From positions 186,001 to 250,000 of the forward strand of contig NZ_PPDJ01000002.1 in NCBI RefSeq assembly GCF_002903145.1: a stretch of 64,000 nucleotides of DNA. The letters are read 5' to 3'. Positions within the stretch are counted from its first letter, which is position 1. The number at the start of each line of letters is the position of its first letter. Under the pieces are notes generated by a model. The model was not told the origin of the DNA, searched no databases, and worked only from the letters and a program-made list of their open reading frames with translations. A program made the translations under genes and the position numbers. Shown piece after piece: positions 18,085 through 25,978 of the stretch. The stretch comes from Halobacteriovorax sp. DA5 (lineage in GTDB: Bacteria; Bdellovibrionota; Bacteriovoracia; Bacteriovoracales; Bacteriovoracaceae).

Positions 18085-18444
18085 ATGAGTAGCCCAACTA
18101 ATTTATTCATTAATGCTAATCAATATCTTATTCGTGAAGGTGATGAGAGTACAGAAATCTATATCCTCGAAGAGGGAACTCTTGGGGTCTATAAAGTTAG
18201 AAATGACCAAGAGGTTAAGATTGGAACGATCTTTCCTGGAGAGTTAGTTGGTGAGATGAGTTTCTTTGATCGAGGGCCACGTTGTGCCACGATCAAGGCA
18301 CTGACAAACTCAAGGCTAATAGTCATCCCTTCAGTTAAATTTGAAGCTTATTTAAGTAAGCAACCTAAGTGGTTTAGAAATTTATTAGAAACTTTAATTG
18401 ATCGAATCCGAAAAGCATCAAGTCGTATTAGGCCAGAAGTTTAG
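18085..18444 (+). CDS. Stand-alone cyclic-nucleotide-binding domain protein (copy 2)
   Basis: This 119-residue tandem paralogue of the gene before it shares the same architecture (IREGDES ... EEGTLGVYK ... GELVGEMSFFDRGPRCATIKA ... PKWFRNLLETL). The phosphate-binding cassette is intact, and here has the canonical PRCAT. Like copy 1 it lacks an output domain. Tandem duplication followed by divergence suggests two single-domain sensors with related partners. The AAAAGGA site precedes the ATG. It converges with the LRR gene with a 4-base overlap. Confidence 0.88.
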   Translation: MSSPTNLFINANQYLIREGDESTEIYILEEGTLGVYKVRNDQEVKIGTIFPGELVGEMSFFDRGPRCATIKALTNSRLIVIPSVKFEAYLSKQPKWFRNLLETLIDRIRKASSRIRPEV

Positions 18445-18992
18445 CTATTTTTGAGTCTTCTAAATTCATAAAGATTTTCATCAGTGATTTCATTATTGTC
18501 ACATGAAAGGTGGTGTAGCTTCTCTATTGTTGCAAGGACTCGTGGCACTTGCTCAAATTTGTTGTTATCGATATTTAAGCGTCTAAGTTCTTTGAGCCAC
18601 TCAAACTCATTAGGAAGAGTTGTAAGTTGATTGTTTTGTAGCTCAAGGCTTTCAAGCTTGCTTTGTTCCACGCACCAATTAGGAAGTATTGTAAGATTGC
18701 AATTTGCTAATTGGAGTATTTTTAAGTTTTTAAGATGACTTCCTGCTAGCTCTTGTAGGTTGCATACTCCCTTGAGCTTTAAGATCTCAAGCTCTTGAGC
18801 ATTACTCAGTGTAAGTTTGCACTGAGCTTGGGCGTAGATATATAGCTTTCTTAAAGACGATAGTTTTGCACAGTCGATTATGATGTGACACGAGTGCTTA
18901 AGTGAGAATTCGAGATTTTCTACGGATAAGTAATTATCAATATTTTTGCTGGCCTCAAAGAGGTCATGCTTCTTACTTAGCTTTAGTAACAT
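18441..18992 (-). CDS. Leucine-rich repeat protein
   Basis: The 183-residue protein carries about five LRR units of 22-23 residues, for example LKILQLANCNLTILPNWC, LESLELQNNQLTTLP, LRRLNIDNNKFEQVP and LHHLSCDNNEITDEN. There is no signal peptide, so it is presumably cytoplasmic and involved in protein binding. Such solo LRR proteins are unusual in small bacterial genomes but occur in predatory and myxobacterial lineages. The partner is unknown. No clear ribosome site is visible before the ATG. Confidence 0.8.
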   Translation of the reverse strand: MLLKLSKKHDLFEASKNIDNYLSVENLEFSLKHSCHIIIDCAKLSSLRKLYIYAQAQCKLTLSNAQELEILKLKGVCNLQELAGSHLKNLKILQLANCNLTILPNWCVEQSKLESLELQNNQLTTLPNEFEWLKELRRLNIDNNKFEQVPRVLATIEKLHHLSCDNNEITDENLYEFRRLKNS

Positions 18993-19020
18993 AACTACTA
19001 TTGTAGCATAGCTAAAAAAA

Positions 19021-19365
19021 TTAGAGGTATTGAATAAATTTATTATTCTTATCGACTAAGATCTGTTTTGGTCTAATATCTTTTTGGTCAGTCATTTGAA
19101 AACCAATAATGATAACTTCGTGGCCCACATTTATAAGATGAGCGGCAGCACCATTTAGACAAATCTCTCCTGAACCACGTTCGCCTTTGATAACATAAGT
19201 TTCTAAGCGCGCTCCATTCGTATTAGAGACGATAAGAACTTTTTGTCCTGGCCATAAATCGACAAGCTCAAGTAACTCTTCATCAATCGTAATTGAACCG
19301 ATGTAATTTAAGTCGGCCTGTGTAACCACGGCCTTGTGAATTTTTGATTGTAACATTTCACGCAT
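19021..19365 (-). CDS. panD: Aspartate 1-decarboxylase
   Basis: PanD makes beta-alanine from aspartate for pantothenate and CoA synthesis. The 114-residue zymogen has the self-cleavage site YIGSITID (G23-S24), where Ser24 becomes the pyruvoyl group, and the conserved start MLQSKIHKAVVTQADL. NGARLETYVIKGERGSGEI and the NGAAAHL segment match the family. Length is normal. It stands alone on the minus strand between the LRR gene and serB. Confidence 0.96.
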   Translation of the reverse strand: MREMLQSKIHKAVVTQADLNYIGSITIDEELLELVDLWPGQKVLIVSNTNGARLETYVIKGERGSGEICLNGAAAHLINVGHEVIIIGFQMTDQKDIRPKQILVDKNNKFIQYL

Positions 19366-19458
19366 AAGAGCTTTTTATCAAATTAGTCTTGGCCCGCCAA
19401 TGAAAAATTAAGGTTTTGTTAACTAGTTCACCTATAAAATTTCTAACAATCACAATAC

Positions 19459-20664
19459 TTATTGTTTTGAATCTGGCCCTGGAATACCTAGGAAGTACAA
19501 GATAGATGTCATTGGTCCGTGACTCATGTGATTTTGAGCATTTTTACGCACGATGTCTTTTGCATGGAAGGCGATTCCTAGGCCGGCCTGCGCTAGCATT
19601 GGAAGATCATTTGCACCGTCCCCAATAGCAACAACTTGTTCAAGCGAAATATTTTCTTGTTGAGCAATAAGGTTAACAAGAACGGCCTTCTGGTCAGCGT
19701 TAATAATTGTTCCTTTTACACGTCCAGTGAGCTCGCCACCCTCAATTTCAAGTTCATTAGCAAACGCATAATCGAGGTCTAATTTCTCTTTTAGGTAATT
19801 AGCAAAGTAAGTGAAGCCACCAGAGATGACAGCAACTTTGTATCCATATTTCTTTACTGTGCGAATAAAGTCTTCAACACCATCTGTAAGAGGCAGATTT
19901 AAAGAAATATCTTGTAGTGTCTTCTCGCTTAAGCCTTTTAAATGTGAGACGCGTTCAATGAGAGATTGATTAAAATCAATCTCACCATTCATTGCTCTTT
20001 CTGTGATTTCTGAAACCTTGGCCCCTATTCCGTGCACCTTTGCAAGCTCATCAATGACCTCGGCCTGAATTAGTGTTGAGTCCATATCAAAGACGATAAG
20101 TCTTTTTGAGCGTCTAAAGACGTCATCACGGATGAAAGCAATATCTGTATGATGACGATTGCTTATATTTAGTAGATCGGACTTTACCTTATTTAAGCCA
20201 ACTTTCTCAGGTACGTCAGTTAGAACCTCAAGAGAGTTAAAGCCTTCTTTTGATACATTATCAATTCGGTAAATGTTAATATCGTTATGTGCTAAGCATT
20301 GGGCAACATCAGCGATAAAATTTGCAGAGATCTTCTTTGGCGCAACACAATTTAAGATAAAGCTATTATAAGGAGTTTTATAAGTTGTCTCTGCACTTAC
20401 AATCGAATACTCAAGTTTAAGTCCCATTTCATGGGCCGTGAAAAGTAGTTCTTTAAGAACATTTTGATTTTCACCTTTCTTCTCACTCATCTTAATAACA
20501 AAAGATAGCGACAATAAGTTATGTGTAATTGCTTGGTTGATATCAGTTATATCAGTATTGTTCTCACTGATAACTTTCATGAGGCCAGCTGTAATACCTG
20601 GACGGTCTTGTCCTGATACGGTGATAATGATTTCTTTTATTCCGTTTTCTAAGCTATTTGGCAT
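19459..20664 (-). CDS. serB: Phosphoserine phosphatase with N-terminal ACT domains
   Basis: SerB releases serine from phosphoserine, the last step of serine synthesis. The 401-residue protein has two ACT-like regions (about 10-90, TVSGQDRPGITAGLMKV; and 100-180), then a HAD domain. Motif I is VFDMDSTLI (D193 nucleophile, D195), followed by ISGGFTYFA and AIGDGANDLPML. The ACT pair suggests amino-acid feedback. It lies 15 bases downstream of pgsA on the same strand, so the two are probably co-transcribed. Confidence 0.95.
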   Translation of the reverse strand: MPNSLENGIKEIIITVSGQDRPGITAGLMKVISENNTDITDINQAITHNLLSLSFVIKMSEKKGENQNVLKELLFTAHEMGLKLEYSIVSAETTYKTPYNSFILNCVAPKKISANFIADVAQCLAHNDINIYRIDNVSKEGFNSLEVLTDVPEKVGLNKVKSDLLNISNRHHTDIAFIRDDVFRRSKRLIVFDMDSTLIQAEVIDELAKVHGIGAKVSEITERAMNGEIDFNQSLIERVSHLKGLSEKTLQDISLNLPLTDGVEDFIRTVKKYGYKVAVISGGFTYFANYLKEKLDLDYAFANELEIEGGELTGRVKGTIINADQKAVLVNLIAQQENISLEQVVAIGDGANDLPMLAQAGLGIAFHAKDIVRKNAQNHMSHGPMTSILYFLGIPGPDSKQ

Positions 20665-20679
20665 GGCTGATCCTTCTAT

Positions 20680-21342
20680 TTATTTTTGCTTTCGCTCTTT
20701 TCTTACTTCTGAAATCTTCTTAAATAAGCCAAAGGTATAAACTAGGGCCGAGAAAACAGAAAAAACGAACGAAAGGTAAATAAGTATTGTCCCTACTAAT
20801 GGGAATGAGAAACCAAATGGTTTATCCCAGGCCATAAGCATTGGAATGGCCATCATTTGAAATGTTGTCTTCCATTTTCCAAGTTGGTTAACACTTACTT
20901 TTAGGCCTTTTTCCATCGCAAGTAGACGAAGCGCTGTCATATACATTTCACGCACAACTAAAACAATGACAACAATCACGTTGACGCGATCGAGGGCCTG
21001 TAAAAGAATAAGAGATGAGACAACAAGGAACTTATCTGCAATTGGATCAAGAAATGAGCCAAACACAGTAACGATATTTCTTTTGCGAGCTATATAGCCA
21101 TCTAGAAAGTCTGTGAATGATGCGAGGACAAATGTCCATGCCGCAATATAGCCAAGTGTTTTAACAGTGGCCTTAAAAATATTTTCTTCGAATAAACAGA
21201 GGTAAAGGGTCAGGCAAATAACGGGGATGAGTGCAACTCGGAAAATTGTAAGGCGATTGGGGAGATTATCGATTTCCCATTCACTGAGAATTTCCTTTTG
21301 CGAGACAGTATTATGTGAGTTTTGCATTTTATTTTCCGACAT
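20680..21342 (-). CDS. pgsA: CDP-diacylglycerol--glycerol-3-phosphate 3-phosphatidyltransferase
   Basis: PgsA makes phosphatidylglycerol phosphate, the committed step to phosphatidylglycerol, at the inner membrane. The 220-residue protein carries the CDP-alcohol phosphotransferase motif D78, DG(81-82)xxAR(85-86), G95, D99 and D103 in DFLDGYIARKRN ... GSFLDPIADK. Several hydrophobic helices surround it. A second ATG five codons in is also possible. The family includes other CDP-alcohol transferases, but NLPNRLTIFRV at the start is typical of PgsA. The gene precedes serB. Confidence 0.92.
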   Translation of the reverse strand: MSENKMQNSHNTVSQKEILSEWEIDNLPNRLTIFRVALIPVICLTLYLCLFEENIFKATVKTLGYIAAWTFVLASFTDFLDGYIARKRNIVTVFGSFLDPIADKFLVVSSLILLQALDRVNVIVVIVLVVREMYMTALRLLAMEKGLKVSVNQLGKWKTTFQMMAIPMLMAWDKPFGFSFPLVGTILIYLSFVFSVFSALVYTFGLFKKISEVRKERKQK

Positions 21343-21453
21343 ATTTACTCAATGAAGATTTTTCCTATTTATTAAACTTTAAACCTTCGGCCCATAAACG
21401 TCTATAATAATTAACATAAATTACTTAAATCGAATAAAAGGATAACTCGAGCT

Positions 21454-22173
21454 ATGAAAAAGCATCTCAATCTTATTAAAACAGGTCACCAATCTATTGA
21501 AAAGCGTGTATTTCCACGTTTTCCTTTTAGTTACTTAGTTTTTAAAAGAGAAGATAATTCGAAAAATTATCAAGTTCGAGATATTTCATATGGTGGAATG
21601 AGTCTAACACTTAGTGATGGTGATTTAGGCGCGCAGATGGAAGATAAATTCTCTGGAGAGATTCACTGGTATGACCAAAAAGTAAAAGTAAAATGTATTG
21701 TAAGAAGAGTTGAAAAAGACAATCTTGGAATTGAGTTCATTAAAGATGATATCTTTGACAAGACGCTTTTAAACTTTCTATCAGTTGCTAATGTTTCAAA
21801 AAATCTTAGACCAATTCACGAATATGATGAGCAGCTTGAGCTTCCTGTGGGACTTAAGACTTGGCTTCGTTGTGATGGGCCATTTGAGATTTTCATATGG
21901 CACCACAGAGATGGTGAAATTTCAAAAATTCAAATCCTTATGATGGACTCTATTCTAGAGTGGACTGATGGCGAAGGGATTCAGACAGGAAAAGTTCTTA
22001 ATGTTAGAAGCTCTGACAAGCCATTAACGCATGAAGAAGAATTTGAATTCCTTATTGATACTCCAGTCGATCAGGATCGTTTAGACTTTGCACGTGAACT
22101 TGTTGCCCACGTTCCAAAGAGTCTTATTTCCGAAGGTGATCTTGAGTTTCTAACGCGAAAAGTTATTGGTTAA
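21454..22173 (+). CDS. PilZ domain protein (c-di-GMP receptor)
   Basis: The 239-residue protein has an N-terminal PilZ domain (about 15-110) with the c-di-GMP motifs KRVFPRFPF (RxxxR) and DISYGGMSL (D/NxSxxG). A C-terminal region of about 120 residues matches no family I know. It has no signal peptide. It probably senses c-di-GMP and passes the signal to motility, secretion or surface functions. An AAAAGGATAA ribosome site precedes the ATG. Confidence 0.88.
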   Translation: MKKHLNLIKTGHQSIEKRVFPRFPFSYLVFKREDNSKNYQVRDISYGGMSLTLSDGDLGAQMEDKFSGEIHWYDQKVKVKCIVRRVEKDNLGIEFIKDDIFDKTLLNFLSVANVSKNLRPIHEYDEQLELPVGLKTWLRCDGPFEIFIWHHRDGEISKIQILMMDSILEWTDGEGIQTGKVLNVRSSDKPLTHEEEFEFLIDTPVDQDRLDFARELVAHVPKSLISEGDLEFLTRKVIG

Positions 22174-22192
22174 TATAACCTTAAGCGCTTAA
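22168..22192. repeat. Two adjacent palindromes
   Basis: GGTTA-ATA-TAACC (22168-22180) overlaps the PilZ stop codon. TTAAGCGCTTAA (22181-22192) follows directly. They lie about 100 bases before glpX. They may be operator sites or a weak 3' structure; no T-run follows. Confidence 0.35.
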
Positions 22193-22288
22193 TCGTTAGT
22201 TTAATTCATTTATTTCAAAACGAAGCTTTTCAATTGAGGTTTATCTCCTTAAAATAATGCTAAATGTTTTGAATTAAAAGGATTGATA

Positions 22289-23242
22289 ATGAATAGAAAC
22301 CTCGCTTTAGAATTTGTAAGAGTTACTGAAATGGCCGCTATTAGCTCAGCTAGGCTAATGGGACGTGGTGATGAAAAGGCCGCAGACCAAGCAGCAGTTG
22401 ATGCCATGAGAACAATGCTAGACTCTGTTGAGTGTAATGCAACTGTTGTTATTGGTGAAGGTGAGCGCGATGAGGCACCAATGCTCTACATTGGCGAAAA
22501 GGTTGGTTCGGGCAATGGCCCAGAGCTTGATATTGCTCTAGATCCTTTAGAGGGAACGACAGTATGTGCAAATGGTGGTTGGAACTCAATCGCAGTAATG
22601 GCCATTGCTGAAAAAGGTAATTTCCTAAATGCTCCTGATACTTATATGGAAAAAATCGCTGTAGGTCCTGAAGGAAAAGGTCTTATCAATATTGATGATA
22701 CTCCTGCCGAGAACTTAAAAAGACTTGCTGAGGCAAAGAAGTGTCGTATTCAAGATCTTACTGCTGTTATTTTAGATCGCCCTCGCCACGAAGAATTAAT
22801 TAGACAGGTAAGAGACGCTGGTGCTCGTATCCAATTAATTGGTGACGGTGATGTTTCTGCTGCAATTGCTTGTAGTGAACCAGATAGTGGTATCGATATC
22901 CTTTTTGGGACAGGTGGTGCACCTGAAGGTGTAATCGCTGCAGCGGCCCTTCGTTGTATTGGTGGAGATTTTCAAGGAAGACTTAAGCCAAGAAATGATG
23001 AAGAAATCGCTCGTGCTAAAACAATGGGAATTGATGATATCAATAAGATCTACACAATCGATGAGCTGGCTTCTGGAAATGTAATGTTCTGTGCAACAGG
23101 TGTTACAGATGGAAGTTTTTTAAATGGTGTAAAATTCAAGTCATGGGGTGCGATTACTGAATCAATCGTTATGAGAAGTCAGTCGGGAACGATTAGAAGA
23201 ATCGTTGCTGAACATAGATTTGATACAAAACCACGCTACTAA
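22289..23242 (+). CDS. glpX: Fructose-1,6-bisphosphatase class II
   Basis: GlpX removes the 1-phosphate of fructose 1,6-bisphosphate in gluconeogenesis. The 317-residue protein follows the family throughout: IGEGERDEAPMLYIGEKVG, ALDPLEGTT (metal site), ILDRPRHEELI, IGDGDVSAAI and FGTGGAPEGVIAAAAL. The ATG at 22289 follows an AAAAGGA site; a TTG two codons upstream is less likely. Together with eno elsewhere in the window this suggests growth on amino acids, which would suit a predatory or proteolytic lifestyle (inference). Confidence 0.96.
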   Translation: MNRNLALEFVRVTEMAAISSARLMGRGDEKAADQAAVDAMRTMLDSVECNATVVIGEGERDEAPMLYIGEKVGSGNGPELDIALDPLEGTTVCANGGWNSIAVMAIAEKGNFLNAPDTYMEKIAVGPEGKGLINIDDTPAENLKRLAEAKKCRIQDLTAVILDRPRHEELIRQVRDAGARIQLIGDGDVSAAIACSEPDSGIDILFGTGGAPEGVIAAAALRCIGGDFQGRLKPRNDEEIARAKTMGIDDINKIYTIDELASGNVMFCATGVTDGSFLNGVKFKSWGAITESIVMRSQSGTIRRIVAEHRFDTKPRY

Positions 23243-23274
23243 TTTTTTAAATAATAATTACAAGGAAGTTGATT

Positions 23275-23703
23275 ATGGCAAAGGCAAGCCGCACTGAAGT
23301 TTTTGATATTGATATTAATAAACTATATGACGTTATTGTTGACTTTGAATCTTACCCAGAATTTGTTCTTGGTGTGAATGAAATTAAAGTTCATGATATG
23401 ACTGAAGCAAGTGGTGTTGTTGAATACTCAATCGATATGATTAAAAAATTAAATTACCAACTTGATATGGAAATGAGCCGTCCTAATAAGGTTGCTTGGA
23501 CATTCAAGAAAGGTGATTTATTTAAAGTTAACGACGGTGGATGGGATTTAAAAGATCTTGGTGAAGGTAAAACTGAAGTAACATATAGTTTAGAGATCGA
23601 AGTCAAAGGATTTATCCCAGGCGCTAAGATGATCGTGAATAAGCTTACTGAAACATCACTGCCTTCTATGATGAAAAGCTTCTACGAGCGCGCAAAGAAC
23701 TAG
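23275..23703 (+). CDS. SRPBCC/START-like (COQ10, polyketide-cyclase) family protein
   Basis: The 142-residue protein belongs to the RatA/COQ10-type START-like fold: FDIDINKLYDVIVDFESYPEFVLGV near the start and a C-terminal helix MIVNKLTETSLPSMMKSFYERA. Members bind hydrophobic ligands such as quinones or lipids. The ligand here is unknown. The ATG at 23275 has an AAGGAAG site. It is followed 10 bases later by the phasin-like gene and then by the YggS gene, suggesting one operon. Confidence 0.85.
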   Translation: MAKASRTEVFDIDINKLYDVIVDFESYPEFVLGVNEIKVHDMTEASGVVEYSIDMIKKLNYQLDMEMSRPNKVAWTFKKGDLFKVNDGGWDLKDLGEGKTEVTYSLEIEVKGFIPGAKMIVNKLTETSLPSMMKSFYERAKN

Positions 23704-23713
23704 TGAGTCGATT

Positions 23714-24037
23714 ATGAGCGAGTCTAAGAAAACAGATAAGTCAGATGGAATTTTAGGTGATACGATAAAGAAAGTTGTCTCAATTGGTATTGGGGCAGCT
23801 TTTATGACAGAAGAATCTGTAAAGAAGGTTCTAGATGATCTGCCTTTGCCAAAAGATATTGTATCTGGACTTATGACAAACGCTAAAAAGACAAAAGAGG
23901 ATTTTGTCATTTCTGTTCGAGAAGAACTTCGTAGTTACCTAAAGAATGTTGATCCTAAAACAATTGTAGAATCAATACTTGAGGATTATGAAGTTACTGT
24001 AAGTTTTAAGAAGAAAGAGAAAAAATCTGAAAAATGA
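23714..24037 (+). CDS. Phasin-like small protein
   Basis: The 107-residue charged protein contains IKKVVSIGIGAAFMTEESVKKVLDDLPLPKDIVSGLM and an amphipathic C-terminal half, ending in a Lys-rich tail. This layout resembles the small phasin-like proteins of Deltaproteobacteria (granule-associated or membrane-apposed). No enzymatic motif is present. Its stop overlaps the YggS start (ATGA). The assignment rests on overall resemblance only. Confidence 0.55.
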   Translation: MSESKKTDKSDGILGDTIKKVVSIGIGAAFMTEESVKKVLDDLPLPKDIVSGLMTNAKKTKEDFVISVREELRSYLKNVDPKTIVESILEDYEVTVSFKKKEKKSEK

Positions 24038-24666
24038 TTTCTGAAAATTATCAAAAAATTCTTACTCAAGTTGGTGACAAGAATAAACTCTTGGCGGTAA
24101 CCAAGTATAGTGAGTTTGAAGATATCATAACTGTTTACGAATTAGGACATAGAGACTTTGGTGAGAATCGTATTGAGTCACTTATGCCTAAGGCCCAAAA
24201 GGCACATGAATTAGGTTTTCATGATATTAGATGGCATTTCATTGGTCATATCCAATCAAATAAAATTTCAAAAATTTGTCAGGTTCCAAATTTAAAATGT
24301 ATTCAATCTCTTGATAGCTTAAAGCATATGCGCCTTTTCAATGAAAAGCTTCAGTCTCCTTGCGAGTTTTATATTCAAGTTAACACTAGTGGTGAAGAAC
24401 AAAAACGCGGCCTTTGGGATCTTGACTCTGTTAGAAATTTTATCGACGAGGCCAAAGATCTTAGCAATATTCATATCGTGGGCCTTATGACCATGGCCGC
24501 TGCTAATGGAGCTGCTCCTCGTGATAGCTTTAAAAAGTTAGTAGAAATTCGTGATGCTGTCGATAAAGAGCTAAAGCTTTCAATGGGAATGAGCGGTGAT
24601 ATGGCCGATGCTCTTGCATTAGGCAGTGATTGTATTCGTGTAGGAAGTGCTATTTTTAAGGCATAA
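24034..24666 (+). CDS. YggS/PROSC family pyridoxal-phosphate homeostasis protein
   Basis: The 210-residue protein has the family motifs LLAVTKY (PLP Lys K24), HRDFGENRI, WHFIGHIQSNK, FYIQVNTSGEEQKRG, LSMGMSGDM and IRVGSAIF. Members bind PLP without a known catalytic turnover and keep PLP pools and amino-acid metabolism balanced. Length is slightly short for the family (about 230) because of a trimmed N-terminus. It is translationally coupled to the phasin-like gene by a 4-base overlap. Confidence 0.93.
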   Translation: MISENYQKILTQVGDKNKLLAVTKYSEFEDIITVYELGHRDFGENRIESLMPKAQKAHELGFHDIRWHFIGHIQSNKISKICQVPNLKCIQSLDSLKHMRLFNEKLQSPCEFYIQVNTSGEEQKRGLWDLDSVRNFIDEAKDLSNIHIVGLMTMAAANGAAPRDSFKKLVEIRDAVDKELKLSMGMSGDMADALALGSDCIRVGSAIFKA

Positions 24667-24757
24667 TTATTGTATCCTTACTATCTAATTTCTCAAAATC
24701 CCTTTCTAACTATATGTAATTGCATTGTGTATTAGTCGTGGCTTATAATTGTCATTA

Positions 24758-24786
24758 TTGACTTTAATTTATGCGCACTGTAATAA
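24758..24786 (+). promoter_or_regulatory. Sigma-70-type promoter
   Basis: TTGACT (24758-24763) and TAATAA (24781-24786) are spaced by 17 bases. The start of the 2OG oxygenase gene lies 46 bases downstream, with a GGAGAG ribosome site. Confidence 0.6.
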
Positions 24787-24832
24787 ATTTTTATCTACTA
24801 AAATAAATCGACATCAAATATGGAGAGTCATT

Positions 24833-25789
24833 ATGAGTACTGCAAATAATAATGAAAGAAGAGTTCCAGAATTAAGCCTTACTTCTTACACTGAAGGCTC
24901 GACTGCTGATCAGATTAAATTTGTCGACGACTTAATGTACGGCCTAAAAGAATACGGTTTTATCATTCTAGATAATCACACTGTTGATCAAAATAAAGTT
25001 GATGAAGCATATGATATGGTAAAGAAATTCTTCTCTCTACCTGTGGAAACTAAGCTTAATTACCAAGGACAAAACGGTGGTCAACGTGGCTATACTCCAT
25101 TTGGAATGGAGCACGCAAAAGATAGCAAGCACCCAGACCTAAAAGAGTTTTGGCACGTTGGGCGTGAGCTTGCAGCGACTTCACAATACAAAGGGGTTTA
25201 TCCTGAAAATATTTGGCCTGCAGAAGTTCCTGGCTTTAAAGAAAAATTTCTTTCTCTCTATGAATCTATGGATGCTACTGCAAATGTTCTTTTAGAAGCA
25301 ATTGGAAAAGGGCTAGACGTACCACAAGGCTTCTTTGCAGATATGGTTAATGATGGAAATTCAATTCTAAGAACGATTCACTACCCGCCAACAACTGGTC
25401 ACGATACAACAAACTCAATTAGGGCCGGTGCACACGAGGATATCAACCTTATCACAATGCTTGTTGGTGCAACTTCATCAGGTTTACAGCTTTTAGATCG
25501 TGATGGAACTTGGCTAGATGTAGATTCTAAACCAGGACAACTTGTTGTTGATTCTGGAGATATGATGGCAAGGCTAACGAATAATGTACTTCCTGCAACT
25601 ACTCACAGAGTAATCAACCCAGACAATTCTGGTGAAGAAAGATACTCTATGCCATACTTTGTGCACCCGCACTCAAAAGCATCTCTAGCTTGTTTAGAAA
25701 GCTGTGTAGGTGAAGGCAAGAAGTGGGAAGATATCACAGCTGGAGACTTCCTAAATCAAAGACTAAGAGAAATTGGTCTAATTAAGTAA
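24833..25789 (+). CDS. 2-oxoglutarate/Fe(II) oxygenase, isopenicillin N synthase-like
   Basis: The 318-residue protein has the DIOX N-terminal segment (YGFIILDNHTV ... FFSLPVETKLNY) and a jelly-roll core with iron ligands H201, D203 (AHEDINLITML) and H258 (TTHRV), and the 2-oxoglutarate-binding pair R270/S272 (ERYSMPYF). It is a soluble oxygenase; the substrate is not predictable. The ATG at 24833 has a GGAGAG site, and a longer reading frame upstream overlaps the promoter and is not used. The gene stands alone between its own promoter and a strong terminator. Confidence 0.9.
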   Translation: MSTANNNERRVPELSLTSYTEGSTADQIKFVDDLMYGLKEYGFIILDNHTVDQNKVDEAYDMVKKFFSLPVETKLNYQGQNGGQRGYTPFGMEHAKDSKHPDLKEFWHVGRELAATSQYKGVYPENIWPAEVPGFKEKFLSLYESMDATANVLLEAIGKGLDVPQGFFADMVNDGNSILRTIHYPPTTGHDTTNSIRAGAHEDINLITMLVGATSSGLQLLDRDGTWLDVDSKPGQLVVDSGDMMARLTNNVLPATTHRVINPDNSGEERYSMPYFVHPHSKASLACLESCVGEGKKWEDITAGDFLNQRLREIGLIK

Positions 25790-25803
25790 TTTTAATAAAT
25801 ACT

Positions 25804-25824
25804 GGGGAACCAGAACAACAACAC
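25804..25824 (+). repeat. Intergenic element copy A (GGGGAAC..GAACAACAACAC)
   Basis: GGGGAAC-CA-GAACAACAACAC lies between the oxygenase stop and its terminator. A near copy (GGGGAAC-AAA-GAACAACAACAC) occurs on the minus strand at 58996-59017, also beside a terminator. Confidence 0.4.
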
Positions 25825-25842
25825 TACGAATAATAAGAATGT

Positions 25843-25872
25843 AAAGGCCTCGCAATAGTGAGGCCTTTTTTT
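25843..25872 (+). terminator. Rho-independent terminator
   Basis: The 9-base stem AAAGGCCTC / GAGGCCTTT has an 8-base loop and a run of seven T. It ends the 2OG oxygenase transcript. The stem is identical to the one after eno. Confidence 0.9.
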
Positions 25873-25951
25873 ATTTGTTGATTAAATGTCTATTTGTCTA
25901 AATTCTGAACACTTTCTAAACTCTAAATGCTTATAATTTAATCAAAATGGG

Positions 25952-25967
25952 TGGCACTTTTTTTGCA
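25952..25967 (+). promoter_or_regulatory. Sigma-54 (-24/-12) type promoter
   Basis: TGGCAC-N5-TTGCA fits the RpoN consensus, with GG (25953-25954) and GC (25965-25966) exactly 10 bases apart. The predicted transcription start (about 25978) falls immediately before the ATG at 25979, so the message would have practically no leader. Confidence 0.6.
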
Positions 25968-25978
25968 TATTAATTGCC

